Under the pieces are notes generated by a model. That model made no database searches. It had not been told where the DNA came from and was given only the letters and a program-made list of their open reading frames with translations. 64,000 nucleotides of DNA, from the NCBI RefSeq assembly GCF_002019595.1, contig NZ_KV917369.1, positions 3,612,624 to 3,676,623 on the forward strand, written 5' to 3'. Of this stretch, positions 7,489-16,498 are shown in pieces; the first letter of the stretch is position 1, and every line of letters begins with the position of its first letter. The translations under genes and the position numbers were made by a program. This DNA is from Priestia abyssalis (GTDB lineage Bacteria > Bacillota > Bacilli > Bacillales > Bacillaceae_H).

Positions 7489-9280
7489 GCAGTTCACCTG
7501 CCGCCACAGCCAGAGGATTCGTAACATGAACATATACCGATTGAGTTTCAAGAGACCCGACAAGCTCATCCATATCGTGCACCCGCGTCAGTAAATTGGC
7601 TTTGCATGGTAGCTTTTCTTCATCTAACAAAGAGTTTAGCAGGTTCGTATGGTCGCCTAACTGCTTTTTAAAGTCAGCCAGTTCCTCTCTCATCATGGAC
7701 AGTAACCGGTGTTCATCGACCAGCCCATTGACACCAAAGGCGTTGATCAAGCCGAATAAATGATTGAAAAAGACATAATATCGGAAACGCTCTTCTGCAA
7801 TCGCGTCAGAACATATCGTGTCACTTTTTTCATTCAAAGTCGGAACGAGCTGTTTTAAAGCTTCAGCCTTTGATTCCATAAAATAATAGCCTTGATTGTC
7901 ACGATAATAAAAGGTATCAGGATATCCTTGTTCATCAAGTTGGATAATGGAATTTTGCTGATGGGCTTCAAGCGCGATACCATATGCAGCATACAGCCAG
8001 TACAACGGTCGCAAGCTTACGCTTAAATAACGTGAAAACCATTGCTCGCTTGCCCGAGCAAGTGAAATCTTTTCTCTTTCTGCTATATCATGAATGATGT
8101 TCGCTAAGTGAGAAGCCTCTCCTGTAATATGGTCCTGGCAAAGCGCCGCAAGCAATGTTGTCCGTGAATCGTTCCCTTCTTTAAATGGATTTTCACGGAT
8201 GACGACTTCAAATCCCGTTTCTTCTATATCAAGCTTCAACGTAATATAAGCAGGATCTTCAATTATGCGGAATGAAGGATGAGTTTCTTCAAACTTTCCA
8301 GAAAGCTCGCCTTGAAGCAAGCGGCTCACTTCTACTCCGCGATCAAGCTCTTTTCGCTTATTGATACGCAGCGAATTGGTAATTTTCACAGGAATCGAAA
8401 ACTTGTACATAAAGCCAGCTTCTGGATGATACACTGTCCGAACAGAAGAGGTCGGATAAAACTTTCTTCCGCTCGGGCCTAAATAATCGAGTTTTCCTGA
8501 TTGAATGAGTTCACACACATCCTCCCGTCCTAACAATTTTCGTGCTTGCAGCGGATGAACGGGGATGAGTGAAAAGTCATCTTCCTGGCAATACTTTTCT
8601 TTAAATGCTTGCGTAACGAATGGATCTTTCTTTAATTCTTCCTTTATCAACATGGAAGCGTTTTGGGACAAAATCGAATCTTCCTCGACAATATCATGTA
8701 CAGCCCGGAAATAATGGAGCTGGAAAGCCCCTTTTCTCTCCGGCGCAAAAATATGCTCTTCATCTTCATCGATTCCTTGACGGCTTTTCGGCGTCGGATG
8801 GACTTGATGTCCGATTAACAAGGACTGCTCTGATTGAAGAAACGTTTTTTCCGTTTGATAGCATTCTTCCAAATCATTGCTTCTCTCTGCAATGATTCCT
8901 TTCATATTTTGATAGCTTAAGATCGTTCGAAGCATAAGCTCATCGGCCTGTACAGGCTTATCGGATGTGAGGGAGAATTCTTTTTGCATGAATGCCATTA
9001 ATGTAACGTAATCAAGCTCTTTCGCTTCATCGTTCTTGATTTGATAATACATAACCGGTGAAAACAAATGACGTTCTGTCACCGATTTATATCGAACCGG
9101 AATGTATAATGTGACAGACTGCTGTTCAAATGAAATGACCAACACTTGTTTGATGCTTTCATCTTCTAATGGAACAGAGACTTCATCAGCAAGCTTCCAC
9201 TCGCCTTCCCCTGTTTCTTTCACATAACAATTGATCAAATTTTGCATGGTAAGATGATTAGTAATGAACGGAATATTCAT
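7478..9280 (-). CDS. rhbC: NIS siderophore synthetase, IucA/RhbC type
   Basis: 600 residues, full length for the IucA/IucC family. Motifs: GHQVHPTPKS (157-166), SLIPVHPLQ (237-245), TSSVRTVYHP (277-286), the KITNSLRIN block near 300, and EAHQQNS in the ATP site. The GHQ-x-HP-x-x-K form is the version seen in the enzyme that works on free citrate, so this is probably the first condensation. An AGGAGAGG ribosome site precedes the ATG. It overlaps rhbB by 23 bp and rhbD by 11 bp, indicating tight translational coupling. Confidence 0.9.
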   Translation of the reverse strand: MNIPFITNHLTMQNLINCYVKETGEGEWKLADEVSVPLEDESIKQVLVISFEQQSVTLYIPVRYKSVTERHLFSPVMYYQIKNDEAKELDYVTLMAFMQKEFSLTSDKPVQADELMLRTILSYQNMKGIIAERSNDLEECYQTEKTFLQSEQSLLIGHQVHPTPKSRQGIDEDEEHIFAPERKGAFQLHYFRAVHDIVEEDSILSQNASMLIKEELKKDPFVTQAFKEKYCQEDDFSLIPVHPLQARKLLGREDVCELIQSGKLDYLGPSGRKFYPTSSVRTVYHPEAGFMYKFSIPVKITNSLRINKRKELDRGVEVSRLLQGELSGKFEETHPSFRIIEDPAYITLKLDIEETGFEVVIRENPFKEGNDSRTTLLAALCQDHITGEASHLANIIHDIAEREKISLARASEQWFSRYLSVSLRPLYWLYAAYGIALEAHQQNSIIQLDEQGYPDTFYYRDNQGYYFMESKAEALKQLVPTLNEKSDTICSDAIAEERFRYYVFFNHLFGLINAFGVNGLVDEHRLLSMMREELADFKKQLGDHTNLLNSLLDEEKLPCKANLLTRVHDMDELVGSLETQSVYVHVTNPLAVAAGELHEV

Positions 9281-10790
9281 ACCGGACCTCTCCTTGTTCT
9301 TTCTCTATTTTTTCCCCAGCTCGCTTCATTTGCTCTATATGTGTTTTCATATTGCCTATCGTATTGAGAGGATTGAGCATTGTAAACTTCAAATACACTT
9401 TGCCGGCTTGCTTCGTTTTGGCCATAATCAGTTCACCGCTTTGATAGAAAGAGCGCTGAAGCTCAAGATTGATTTCATCCACATATGACTGGTCTTCCCG
9501 ATGATCTGACGGCAAGTAGCGAAACAATACGGCATTGAGCTCAGGCTCATTCAGCACCTCAAAGCACGCTTCATTTTTTAGCAGCTTCGCCGTTTCTTTT
9601 GCCAGATTGATCGTATAATCCACCATCTCTCCAAACAAATCGCTTCCCATCAATTTAAAAGTCATCAATAGTTTCAAAGCATCAAACCGTTTCGTTGTTT
9701 GGACGCTTTTTTCCACTAGATTTATAATGCCGTCTTCCTGATCTTCTTCAGGATTCAAATAATCGGCATAGTAGGAAATTTGCTGAAAATCCTGTTTATG
9801 CTTGACAAAAAAGGCACCGCAGCTGATTGTTTGATAATAAAGCTTATGAAAATCAATTGTGATGGAATCAGCTAAGTGTAGGTCACGAATTAGACCGCTA
9901 TATTGATGCGAAAACAATAAAGCTCCTCCGTAGGCGGCATCAATGTGGAACCATAATTGCTCCTTGGCTGCCAGCTCCGCTATATCGCTTAAACTATCGA
10001 TGCTTCCAAAATCGGTGGTTCCCGCGGTTGCCACAACCATAAAAGGAAGAAGTCCTTGTTGTCTTAGCTGTTCGATTTTTGCTTTTGCATCCTCTACACA
10101 AAATTGATTTTTATCATTTGTCGCCACTTTGATAACGGCATTCGTTCCCAATCCAAGCTGAGCCGCTGATTTTTGGACGGTAAAATGGGCGTGCTCAGAA
10201 CAAAGAATTCGTAATTTTCTCGCCTCGGCTGGAAGTCCTTCCTCTTGGACGCGAACCGCGAAGTTCGTTTGGCATGCTTTGTTTCGGGCAAGCAGCACCC
10301 CCATATAATTGGATTGTGTGCCGCCGCTCGTAAAGGCACCGTCCGCTTCCTGCGAATAACCGATATGCTCCGTAAAAAGCTTGATTAATTCCGCTTCAAC
10401 ATAAGTGGCAGCAGGGCTTTGATCCCATGAATCCATCGATTGGTTGAGCGCATTAATGATCACTTCAGCGGCAATAGACGGAAGCAGCGGCGGACAATGG
10501 AGATGTGCCATGGCAGAAGGGTGAGAAATCCATAAAGAATTTCTCACGATGACGTTTTGAATCTCTTCCATCACAGCATCAACCTTCTGCCCCGCAGCCG
10601 GGATGGTGATCATTTCTTTCACCGCTGCTTCAATCTCTTGACGCGAGGCTCCCGAAAAAGGCTGATTGGCCCTCATTGTTTGGTCAGCAACTAACCCGAC
10701 AGCTTGATTCATAAGTGTGTGGTACATATTTTCGCTTTTATCGCTGGCATGTAGAAACCATTGTGCAAAGTTCATGTTCAATTCCATCAC
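9258..10790 (-). CDS. rhbB: L-2,4-diaminobutyrate decarboxylase (PLP group II)
   Basis: About 510 residues. PLP-binding features of group II amino acid decarboxylases: FTSGGTQSNY (153-162), the histidine that stacks on PLP in SEHAHF (198-203), HIDAAYGG (282-289) and the Schiff-base lysine in TIDFHKLYY (Lys316). The product 1,3-diaminopropane is the diamine backbone of schizokinen. The start is ambiguous: a GTG at 10788-10790 abuts the AGAAGG ribosome site, so an ATG or TTG a few codons later may be used. The next gene upstream (rhbA) ends 3 bp away. Gene order distinguishes it from the similar tyrosine or glutamate decarboxylases. Confidence 0.9.
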   Translation of the reverse strand: MMELNMNFAQWFLHASDKSENMYHTLMNQAVGLVADQTMRANQPFSGASRQEIEAAVKEMITIPAAGQKVDAVMEEIQNVIVRNSLWISHPSAMAHLHCPPLLPSIAAEVIINALNQSMDSWDQSPAATYVEAELIKLFTEHIGYSQEADGAFTSGGTQSNYMGVLLARNKACQTNFAVRVQEEGLPAEARKLRILCSEHAHFTVQKSAAQLGLGTNAVIKVATNDKNQFCVEDAKAKIEQLRQQGLLPFMVVATAGTTDFGSIDSLSDIAELAAKEQLWFHIDAAYGGALLFSHQYSGLIRDLHLADSITIDFHKLYYQTISCGAFFVKHKQDFQQISYYADYLNPEEDQEDGIINLVEKSVQTTKRFDALKLLMTFKLMGSDLFGEMVDYTINLAKETAKLLKNEACFEVLNEPELNAVLFRYLPSDHREDQSYVDEINLELQRSFYQSGELIMAKTKQAGKVYLKFTMLNPLNTIGNMKTHIEQMKRAGEKIEKEQGEVRYEYSVHY

Positions 10791-10793
10791 CTT

Positions 10794-12158
10794 CTACCGT
10801 AATCCCAATTGAGACTCAGCACTTATGATCGCTTCCTGGAAGCGCTGCAGCACCTCATCGATTTGTTCTTTTGAAATAATGAGCGGCGGAAGTAAACGAA
10901 TGACCGTGCCAAAACGCCCGCCAACCTCTAAAATGACTCCGCGATTAAAGCATTCCTGTTGAATTTTTTTCGCTAGTTCAGAATAGGCAGGATAGCTTCC
11001 CAGTTGGTTTGGCTGTTTCGTTGGATTAATGATTTCAACACCAATCATAAGTCCCCTGCCTCTTACCTCTCCGATTGAAGACACTTGCTTTTGAATCCCT
11101 TTTAACTGAGTCATCACGTATGTCCCCATTTCATTTGCGTGTTCCGGCAAATGGTTTTCCTTTACAAAACGTAACGTTGCTTGGCCGGCAGCCATCGCCA
11201 TTTGGTTTCCTCGGAAAGTCCCGATGTGCGTTCCAGGTTCCCATTGATCAAGGCGGCGATCGTAAACAACAACCGACAGCGGCAGGCTTCCTCCTATTGC
11301 TTTTGATAGCACAAGAACATCGGGCTCAATGCCGGCATGCTCGAACGCAAACATTTTTCCTGTGCGGCCGATGCCTGTTTGTACTTCATCGATAATCAGT
11401 GGAATGTCGCGTTCTTTCGTAATGCGGCGAAGTTCTTTTAACCACTCGATCGGGGCCGGAATAGAACCTCCTTCACCTTGTACCACTTCTACGACGATGC
11501 CGGCCGGCTTGACAATTCCGCCTTCTGGATCATCTAATAAGTTCTCAATATATGTAGTTCCAATGCGATGCCCCTCTTTCCCTACACCAAATGGGCAGCG
11601 GTATTCATATGGATACGGAAGGAAATGAGCATCCGGTACAAGTGCGTGAATATTCTTTTTTGGCCCCAGTGTTCCGGTAATACTCAATGTACCATGGGTG
11701 GAACCGTGATATCCCCCTTGGAAAGAAAGAATGGATCGATTGCCGGTTGCCGTTTTCACCAGCTTTAAGGCAGCTTCTACTGCATCAGCGCCTGTTGGGC
11801 CGCAAAAATGGATTTTTGCTTTTTCGGCAAATGACGGCGGTAAAGATGCAAACACCTCATCAATAAATGCTTCTTTGACAGGTGTAGTCAAATCAAGTGT
11901 ATGTAAAGGGATGTAGGATTGTAGAACTCCTTCAATGGCTTCGCGGACAATGGCATGATTGTGACCTAACGCCAATGTGCCTGCTCCTGCTAAACAATCG
12001 ATATATTGCTTTCCATCCATATCTGTTACATAAATGCCTTCTGCTCTTTGAATGGCAAGCGGCAATCTTCTCGGATAGGATCTTGCATTTGATTCCCTTT
12101 TTTCTTGCATGGATAATAAGGCTTCGTTTCCTGAACGAGTTTGAACGGTTGCTTGCAT
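10794..12158 (-). CDS. rhbA: Diaminobutyrate--2-oxoglutarate aminotransferase
   Basis: 454 residues, class III PLP aminotransferase. Visible blocks: FCGPTGADAVEAALKLVKTA (about 117-136, PLP phosphate and substrate), SFQGGYHGSTHGTLS, PLIIDEVQTGIGRTGKMFAF with the PLP-ring aspartate, and VLSKAIGG with the PLP lysine near residue 285. It makes L-2,4-diaminobutyrate from aspartate semialdehyde and glutamate, feeding the decarboxylase that follows. First gene of the operon; AAGGAG ribosome site before the ATG and two Fur boxes within 140 bp. The ectoine enzyme EctB is a relative, but ectA and ectC are absent. Confidence 0.9.
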   Translation of the reverse strand: MQATVQTRSGNEALLSMQEKRESNARSYPRRLPLAIQRAEGIYVTDMDGKQYIDCLAGAGTLALGHNHAIVREAIEGVLQSYIPLHTLDLTTPVKEAFIDEVFASLPPSFAEKAKIHFCGPTGADAVEAALKLVKTATGNRSILSFQGGYHGSTHGTLSITGTLGPKKNIHALVPDAHFLPYPYEYRCPFGVGKEGHRIGTTYIENLLDDPEGGIVKPAGIVVEVVQGEGGSIPAPIEWLKELRRITKERDIPLIIDEVQTGIGRTGKMFAFEHAGIEPDVLVLSKAIGGSLPLSVVVYDRRLDQWEPGTHIGTFRGNQMAMAAGQATLRFVKENHLPEHANEMGTYVMTQLKGIQKQVSSIGEVRGRGLMIGVEIINPTKQPNQLGSYPAYSELAKKIQQECFNRGVILEVGGRFGTVIRLLPPLIISKEQIDEVLQRFQEAIISAESQLGLR

Positions 12159-12232
12159 AATTCAGCACTCCTTTTTTTTGAAAATCAACATTATTATGTT
12201 ATTTTGTCATTCTGATATGTTCAATTTAATAT

Positions 12233-12249
12233 TTGATAATGATTTTCAA
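12233..12249 (-). promoter_or_regulatory. Fur box (proximal) of siderophore operon
   Basis: TTGATAATGATTTTCAA matches the Bacillus 7-1-7 Fur core TGATAATnATTATCA with one weak position in the right half. It lies about 75-90 bp upstream of rhbA. Iron-loaded Fur here would block transcription. Confidence 0.75.
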
Positions 12250-12268
12250 TATCAGATTACATCAAACA

Positions 12269-12297
12269 GAATAATTGATAATGATTATCAAAGTCAA
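12269..12297 (-). promoter_or_regulatory. Fur box (distal) embedded in a promoter
   Basis: TTGATAATGATTATCAA at 12275-12291 is palindromic apart from its centre and is an essentially perfect Fur box. On the minus strand it is flanked by TTGACT (12292-12297) and TTATTC (12269-12274), so the 17-bp box would be exactly the spacer of a -35/-10 pair. The -35 is good, the -10 weak. This placement gives direct occlusion of RNA polymerase by Fur. Confidence 0.8.
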
Positions 12298-12406
12298 TAT
12301 AAAAAGAGAAAAATATGAAAATTTACCCAAAATTTAAATTGTCATGAACTTTAAAATACGTCCTATAGCAATAAAAATATACTTAACTGAATTTGATAGA
12401 CTCATA

Positions 12407-12456
12407 GAAAAAACGCTATTCTTTCTGCTCCATACACAAAAAGAATAGCGTTTTTT
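12407..12456 (-). terminator. Terminator after GGT-family gene
   Basis: Hairpin AAAACGCTATTCTTT / AAAGAATAGCGTTTTTT with a loop of about 15 bases, starting about 10 bases past the stop codon of the minus-strand gene at 12466. A and T runs on both sides make it bidirectional. Confidence 0.85.
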
Positions 12457-12465
12457 ATTTTCACG

Positions 12466-14046
12466 TTACCAGCCAATGGCAGCTCCATCGCTCCGAGGAT
12501 CCACTCCGCCGTGCAGAAAGCCTTGATCATCAATTAGAATGGCATTAGCATGGCCCATGACTTTGTCGACCTCGTTGACTTTTTTCACGATATGGCCTGC
12601 TGCCTCCAGTGCTTTTGCCACTTCCGGATCAATTCGGCTTTCTATCTTCAGCTCCTGTGTTGCCTCTCCCCATGTTCTTCCCCATACAAATCTTGGCTCA
12701 TTAATCGCCTTCTGAGGATTCATATTATAGTCAATCATTCGTGTAATCATGACCGTTTGTGTTTGCGGCTGCCCTTCCCCCCCTTGTGTACCGTATATGA
12801 TGAAAGGCTTTCCGTTCTTGCATGCCATGGCAGGCATAAGAGTATGAAAAGTTCTTTTTCTCGGTTCCAAACAGTTAACATGCGATGGGTCAAGCGAAAA
12901 GAAAGAACCACGGTTTTGCATGAGAATGCCTGTATCTCCTGCTACTACACCCGATCCAAATTCAAAATAAAGACTTTGAATGAACGATACAGCATTCCCC
13001 TCTTCATCCACCACCGCGGCATGGGCAGTGTCATTCCCGATAGGCTGCGTCATTACATCATTTGCTTTATGAAGATTGATGGATTCTGCCATTTCTTTTG
13101 CATATGTCTTGCTTAACAATTTCTCTAAAGGGATTGAAGAAAAATCAGGGTCTGTTAAGAATTGATTCCGGTCCTGGAAACTTCTTTTTAACGATTCTAT
13201 CAATATGTGATAATATTCATAAGAACCATGACAAATGGTACTTAAGTCATAATTTTCTAATATATTTAAGGCCATTAATCCGACAAATCCCTGCGAATTA
13301 GGCGGTACTTGAAACAGAGTATATCCACGGTAGGAGGATGATAAAGGCTCAACCCACGATCCATAGTGATCAGCGAAATCCTCCATTTCCAGCAATCCGC
13401 CTTTTTCTTGAAGACTCGATACAATCCGTTTAGCCATTCCTCCTTTATAAAAGTGATCCCGGCCTTTTTCGGCAATCTCCTTTAATGTAGCAGCCAAATG
13501 CGTCTGGACAAATTTTTCGTTGATCCGAGGGGCACGGTCTTGCAGCAGAAAAATGGACGCTGTGTCGGGCTGTTCCTCAAATAATTTCATATTATGCAGC
13601 GTGTTTACATATTGATCTTTTGAAAAAGGAAACCCAAAAGAGGCATACTGTATGGCAGGTTCCAGTACATCGGCTAATGACAGCCTTCCATACTCCTTCA
13701 ATACCGCATCCCAACTGTCAACCATCCCCGGAACCGTAATCACACTTTGGATTCCGCGGGTAGGAATGGACGTTTGGCCACTGAACTTTTCACGCGTTAC
13801 TCGATGGCCTGATCGTCCGCTTCCATTATAGGCACGTACTTTTCCATCACTCTTTTTATACATCAGCCAAAAAGAGTCTCCTCCAAGTCCTGTCATATGA
13901 GGATAGACAACAGCTAAGCAGGCACTCACCGCTACGGCAGCGTCAAAAGCGTTCCCTCCTTTTCGTAAAATGGCATTTCCAGCTGCAGATGCTAAATAAT
14001 GCGGACTGACGACCATCGATTTTGTTCCTACGATTGCTTCCTTCAT
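12466..14046 (-). CDS. Gamma-glutamyltransferase-family Ntn hydrolase, cytosolic (possible oxamate amidohydrolase)
   Basis: 526 residues. The fold is that of gamma-glutamyltransferase: GGNAFDAAVAVSACLAVVYP (30-49), GLGGDSF, and the self-processing site NDTAHAAVVD with the nucleophile at about Thr340, followed by GGEGQPQTQ in the small subunit. There is no signal peptide, unlike secreted GGT, placing it with the YwrD/HpxW branch. In Klebsiella HpxW, a GGT-family protein of this length, hydrolyses oxamate from the purine pathway. Here the gene lies beside allantoinase and upstream of pucG/pucF, whose oxalurate product would yield oxamate. That assignment is inference; a glutathione or gamma-glutamyl-peptide hydrolase is the alternative. 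Confidence 0.85.
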   Translation of the reverse strand: MKEAIVGTKSMVVSPHYLASAAGNAILRKGGNAFDAAVAVSACLAVVYPHMTGLGGDSFWLMYKKSDGKVRAYNGSGRSGHRVTREKFSGQTSIPTRGIQSVITVPGMVDSWDAVLKEYGRLSLADVLEPAIQYASFGFPFSKDQYVNTLHNMKLFEEQPDTASIFLLQDRAPRINEKFVQTHLAATLKEIAEKGRDHFYKGGMAKRIVSSLQEKGGLLEMEDFADHYGSWVEPLSSSYRGYTLFQVPPNSQGFVGLMALNILENYDLSTICHGSYEYYHILIESLKRSFQDRNQFLTDPDFSSIPLEKLLSKTYAKEMAESINLHKANDVMTQPIGNDTAHAAVVDEEGNAVSFIQSLYFEFGSGVVAGDTGILMQNRGSFFSLDPSHVNCLEPRKRTFHTLMPAMACKNGKPFIIYGTQGGEGQPQTQTVMITRMIDYNMNPQKAINEPRFVWGRTWGEATQELKIESRIDPEVAKALEAAGHIVKKVNEVDKVMGHANAILIDDQGFLHGGVDPRSDGAAIGW

Positions 14047-14094
14047 AGCACGTTTTCCTCCCCTGATTCGTAATTCTTTTTGATGAACAAAAGA

Positions 14095-14277
14095 TCATGA
14101 TATAAACGCAAAATACGTCCCTTCTCCTAATCCCCTTAAAACGCGCATCATTAAAAACATGACAAATGTGGTCGCTGTTCCGCTTAAATAGGTTGCTACT
14201 CCAAATAATATGTAATCAAATACCAATACTTTCACTCGTCCGAATTTGTCAGCTAAAAAATCAGTGGGAATTTGCAT
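14095..14277 (-). pseudogene. MFS transporter fragment
   Basis: About 60 residues: [20 protein letters not shown] matches the conserved loop between helices 2 and 3 of the major facilitator family (GxLaDrfGRrkvl), and [19 protein letters not shown] matches helix 4 (R-x-x-x-G-x-G). Neither the first helices nor the remaining eight are present. It stops at a TGA on its 3' side and breaks on its 5' side exactly where a divergent Lrp-family remnant begins. Confidence 0.75.
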
Positions 14278-14279
14278 CA

Positions 14280-14615
14280 GTGCAGATGCGAATTAACAAC
14301 TTAACGGAAAAAGGTGTCATCGAAAAATTCACGACCGTTATTAATCCCATCAAAATCGGTATTCATGTATCTGCTTTTTTTAGCGTGGAAGTAGAACCGA
14401 AATATTTGGAAACAGTGGCCGAGCAACTTGCCAACGAACATTCCGTCACGAGCTTTTATCACATGACAGGGCCAAGCAAATTACATATGCATGGCATTTT
14501 CGCAGACAATCAGGAAATGGAAGTAGAAAAGCTCTATCCACTGCAAGGAGTTGTCAGCGTGGACTGCCAAACTCTCATAAAAAGGTATAAAAGCCGAATG
14601 GGAATGAAGTTATAA
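14280..14615 (+). pseudogene. Lrp/AsnC-family regulator, C-terminal remnant
   Basis: From the codon at about 14283 the frame reads [20 protein letters not shown], the end of the AsnC-type helix-turn-helix, followed by the ligand-binding RAM domain through to SRMGMKL. The first part of the helix-turn-helix (about 30-40 residues) is missing, and upstream codons belong to the MFS fragment read backwards. The remnant could be translated from an internal ATG (14286) only without a ribosome site. A deletion between two formerly divergent genes explains the structure. Confidence 0.75.
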
Positions 14616-14629
14616 AGGAGGAGAAAAGG

Positions 14630-14683
14630 ATGGCTATTTCATATAAAGAGTTCCTGGAAAAAGAACCGATTTTCCTAAAATAA
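14630..14683 (+). pseudogene. Start of a gene cut off after 17 codons
   Basis: ATG after a perfect GGAGGAG ribosome site, 15 bases past the Lrp remnant's stop, encodes MAISYKEFLEKEPIFLK and then stops. A strong ribosome site with only 17 codons and an immediate terminator suggests the 5' stub of a gene that was once the Lrp partner, or a very short peptide. Function not recognisable. Confidence 0.35.
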
Positions 14684-14728
14684 GGGCTCTGGTGCAGAAA
14701 TTTTAAATCGTTTGTACCAGAGCCCTTA
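14682..14728. terminator. Convergent terminator
   Basis: Stem AAGGGCTCTGGT / ACCAGAGCCCTT with a loop of about 20 bases. It lies 3 bp before the allantoinase stop (minus strand) and directly after the 17-codon stub (plus strand), so it serves both directions. Confidence 0.8.
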
Positions 14729-14731
14729 AAC

Positions 14732-16108
14732 TTATTTAATTGCCGCATACTCTTGAGGTTTTATCCACCCGCCGCCAGGCTTTTGGGCTACTATTTTATC
14801 ATCTTTAAATACTAATTTTCCCCTATTGAAAGTCCCAGTGATTTTACATGGGAAAGTATGGCCTATATACAAACTTTGTTTATGTTGGGCATAATAGTTT
14901 TCTTCGGTAACTACATGAGGTTCTTCTAATGTCACAATGGCTAAATCAGCGTCTGCCCCTTCAGCAATTTTCCCCTTTCGATCTGAAAGTCCAAACCTTT
15001 CTGCCGGCGCTAATGCTGTCCATTTTGCTACTGCCTCAAATGGTATATCATACTTTACAGCAAGTTCAATCATCGAAAGCAATGAAAATTGTCCTCCGCT
15101 AATCCCGCCCCATGCTTGAAACAGATTATGAACTTTAGGATCTTTTAAATCATAAGGGCATGGGGAATGATCTGAAGAAATCATATCAAATTTATGATCA
15201 ATCAATAAAGAAATTAGTTTTTGCTGCTCTGCTTTTTCGCGCAAAGGCGGAGCGCACTTAGCGATAGTACCCAATTCCCTCAGATGCTCATGGTTGAATA
15301 ATAAATAGTGCGGACAAGTTTCAACTGTTATATTCATTCCTCTTTGTTTTGCCTCTTCGATTTTTTCTATTGCTTTGGCCGAGCTTATGTGCACAAAGTG
15401 AAGGGGACATCCAGTAAGTTCCGCATAGTAAATGGCGCGTTCTACCGCCTCAACTTCAGCCATAATCGGACGTGATTCTAAATAATCATCGGCACCGCAT
15501 TTACCTTCCTTTTCTTTCTCTTCTTTTAACCAGTTTGTGATTGCCGCACTTTCTGAATGAAGCGCTAAAACTTTACCCAGTTTAGCGATCATTTTCATCC
15601 CGTTTAGCAATGTTATGTCATCAACCGCTTCAAATTCCTTGTTTCCTGTTGTGGAGAGAAACGCTTTAAAGCCGATCACACCCGACCCAGCAAGAGGTTC
15701 TAAGTCCTTTTCATTTCCCGGTACAAGCCCGCCCCATAAGCTGAAGTCAACAAATGACTTTTCATTTCCTAACCTCGCCTTTTCATTAAGGGCATCTTGA
15801 TTGACAGTTGAAGGAATTCCGTTTAATGGCATATCAAAATACGTTGTGCATCCTCCTGCTGCCATCATCATCGAACCTGTATGAAACCCTTCCCAGTGCT
15901 CTCTCCCCGGTTCACTAAAGTGCACATGTACATCAATCATGCCCGGAAAAACATATTGATTTTCAGCGTCCCATGTCAAATCGGCTTCATTTGTTATTTC
16001 TTTTTTAATAACGGCAATTTTCCCATCTTTAATACCGATGTCAGTTTCGATTACACCTGTAGAAAGCACTACCTTTCCATTCTTAATAATGACATCTAAA
16101 CGTTCCAT
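14732..16108 (-). CDS. allB: Allantoinase
   Basis: 458 residues, cyclic amidohydrolase family. Metal ligands visible: DVHVHF (His61, His63), the carbamylated lysine in GFKAF (Lys148), HSES (His184), HISS near 240, and SSDHSPC with the catalytic aspartate near 313. The PGxxHWEGFHTGS-like segment and the absence of the dihydroorotase signature favour allantoinase (AllB/PucH) over dihydropyrimidinase. It opens S-allantoin to allantoate in the cytosol, the substrate of pucF further along. Ribosome site GGAGG before the ATG. Single-gene unit bounded by a terminator and a 390-bp upstream region. Confidence 0.9.
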   Translation of the reverse strand: MERLDVIIKNGKVVLSTGVIETDIGIKDGKIAVIKKEITNEADLTWDAENQYVFPGMIDVHVHFSEPGREHWEGFHTGSMMMAAGGCTTYFDMPLNGIPSTVNQDALNEKARLGNEKSFVDFSLWGGLVPGNEKDLEPLAGSGVIGFKAFLSTTGNKEFEAVDDITLLNGMKMIAKLGKVLALHSESAAITNWLKEEKEKEGKCGADDYLESRPIMAEVEAVERAIYYAELTGCPLHFVHISSAKAIEKIEEAKQRGMNITVETCPHYLLFNHEHLRELGTIAKCAPPLREKAEQQKLISLLIDHKFDMISSDHSPCPYDLKDPKVHNLFQAWGGISGGQFSLLSMIELAVKYDIPFEAVAKWTALAPAERFGLSDRKGKIAEGADADLAIVTLEEPHVVTEENYYAQHKQSLYIGHTFPCKITGTFNRGKLVFKDDKIVAQKPGGGWIKPQEYAAIK

Positions 16109-16220
16109 TCCCTCTCCTCCTTATAAATAAAGCGTATGTTGCAATTAAAAGCGCTCTTCTTATCCATTTTTATAGATTGAATAACACTAATAAACATAAC
16201 TTTTTATGTAATAAAATATA

Positions 16221-16240
16221 ACATTTAATGACATTTTATA
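16221..16240 (-). promoter_or_regulatory. TTTAATGACA motif upstream of allB (candidate PucR site)
   Basis: ACATTTAATGACATTTTATA contains the decamer TTTAATGACA also found before pucF/pucR and pucI. It lies about 115 bp upstream of allB in an AT-rich 390-bp gap. Assignment to PucR is inference from sharing between purine genes; it does not match the published B. subtilis PucR consensus. Confidence 0.35.
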
Positions 16241-16381
16241 TGATTTCCATTTATAATTCATTAGAAAAATTGTGAATTTTTTGTTTTTTGTTTGTGTATT
16301 GTAAACAAAAAAACAGAACTCACATTAGATAAATACTTTTAACTCTTCACAAGCACCAGCATCTAACAAAAACATCTAAAA

Positions 16382-16421
16382 TAAAAAACAGTTGGTTTCT
16401 AAGAAAGAAGAAAACAACTGC
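16382..16421 (-). terminator. Terminator after yfcC-like gene
   Basis: On the minus strand CAGTTGTTTTC and GAAACCAACTG form a stem with one mismatch and a 10-base loop, followed by TTTTTTAT. About 80 bp past the carrier's stop codon. Confidence 0.6.
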
Positions 16422-16498
16422 CTCAATAAAAACTAGTTATTACAATAACGAATGCTGTCTATATAGTTAGAATTATACTGACATTTCGTGCTTCAATG

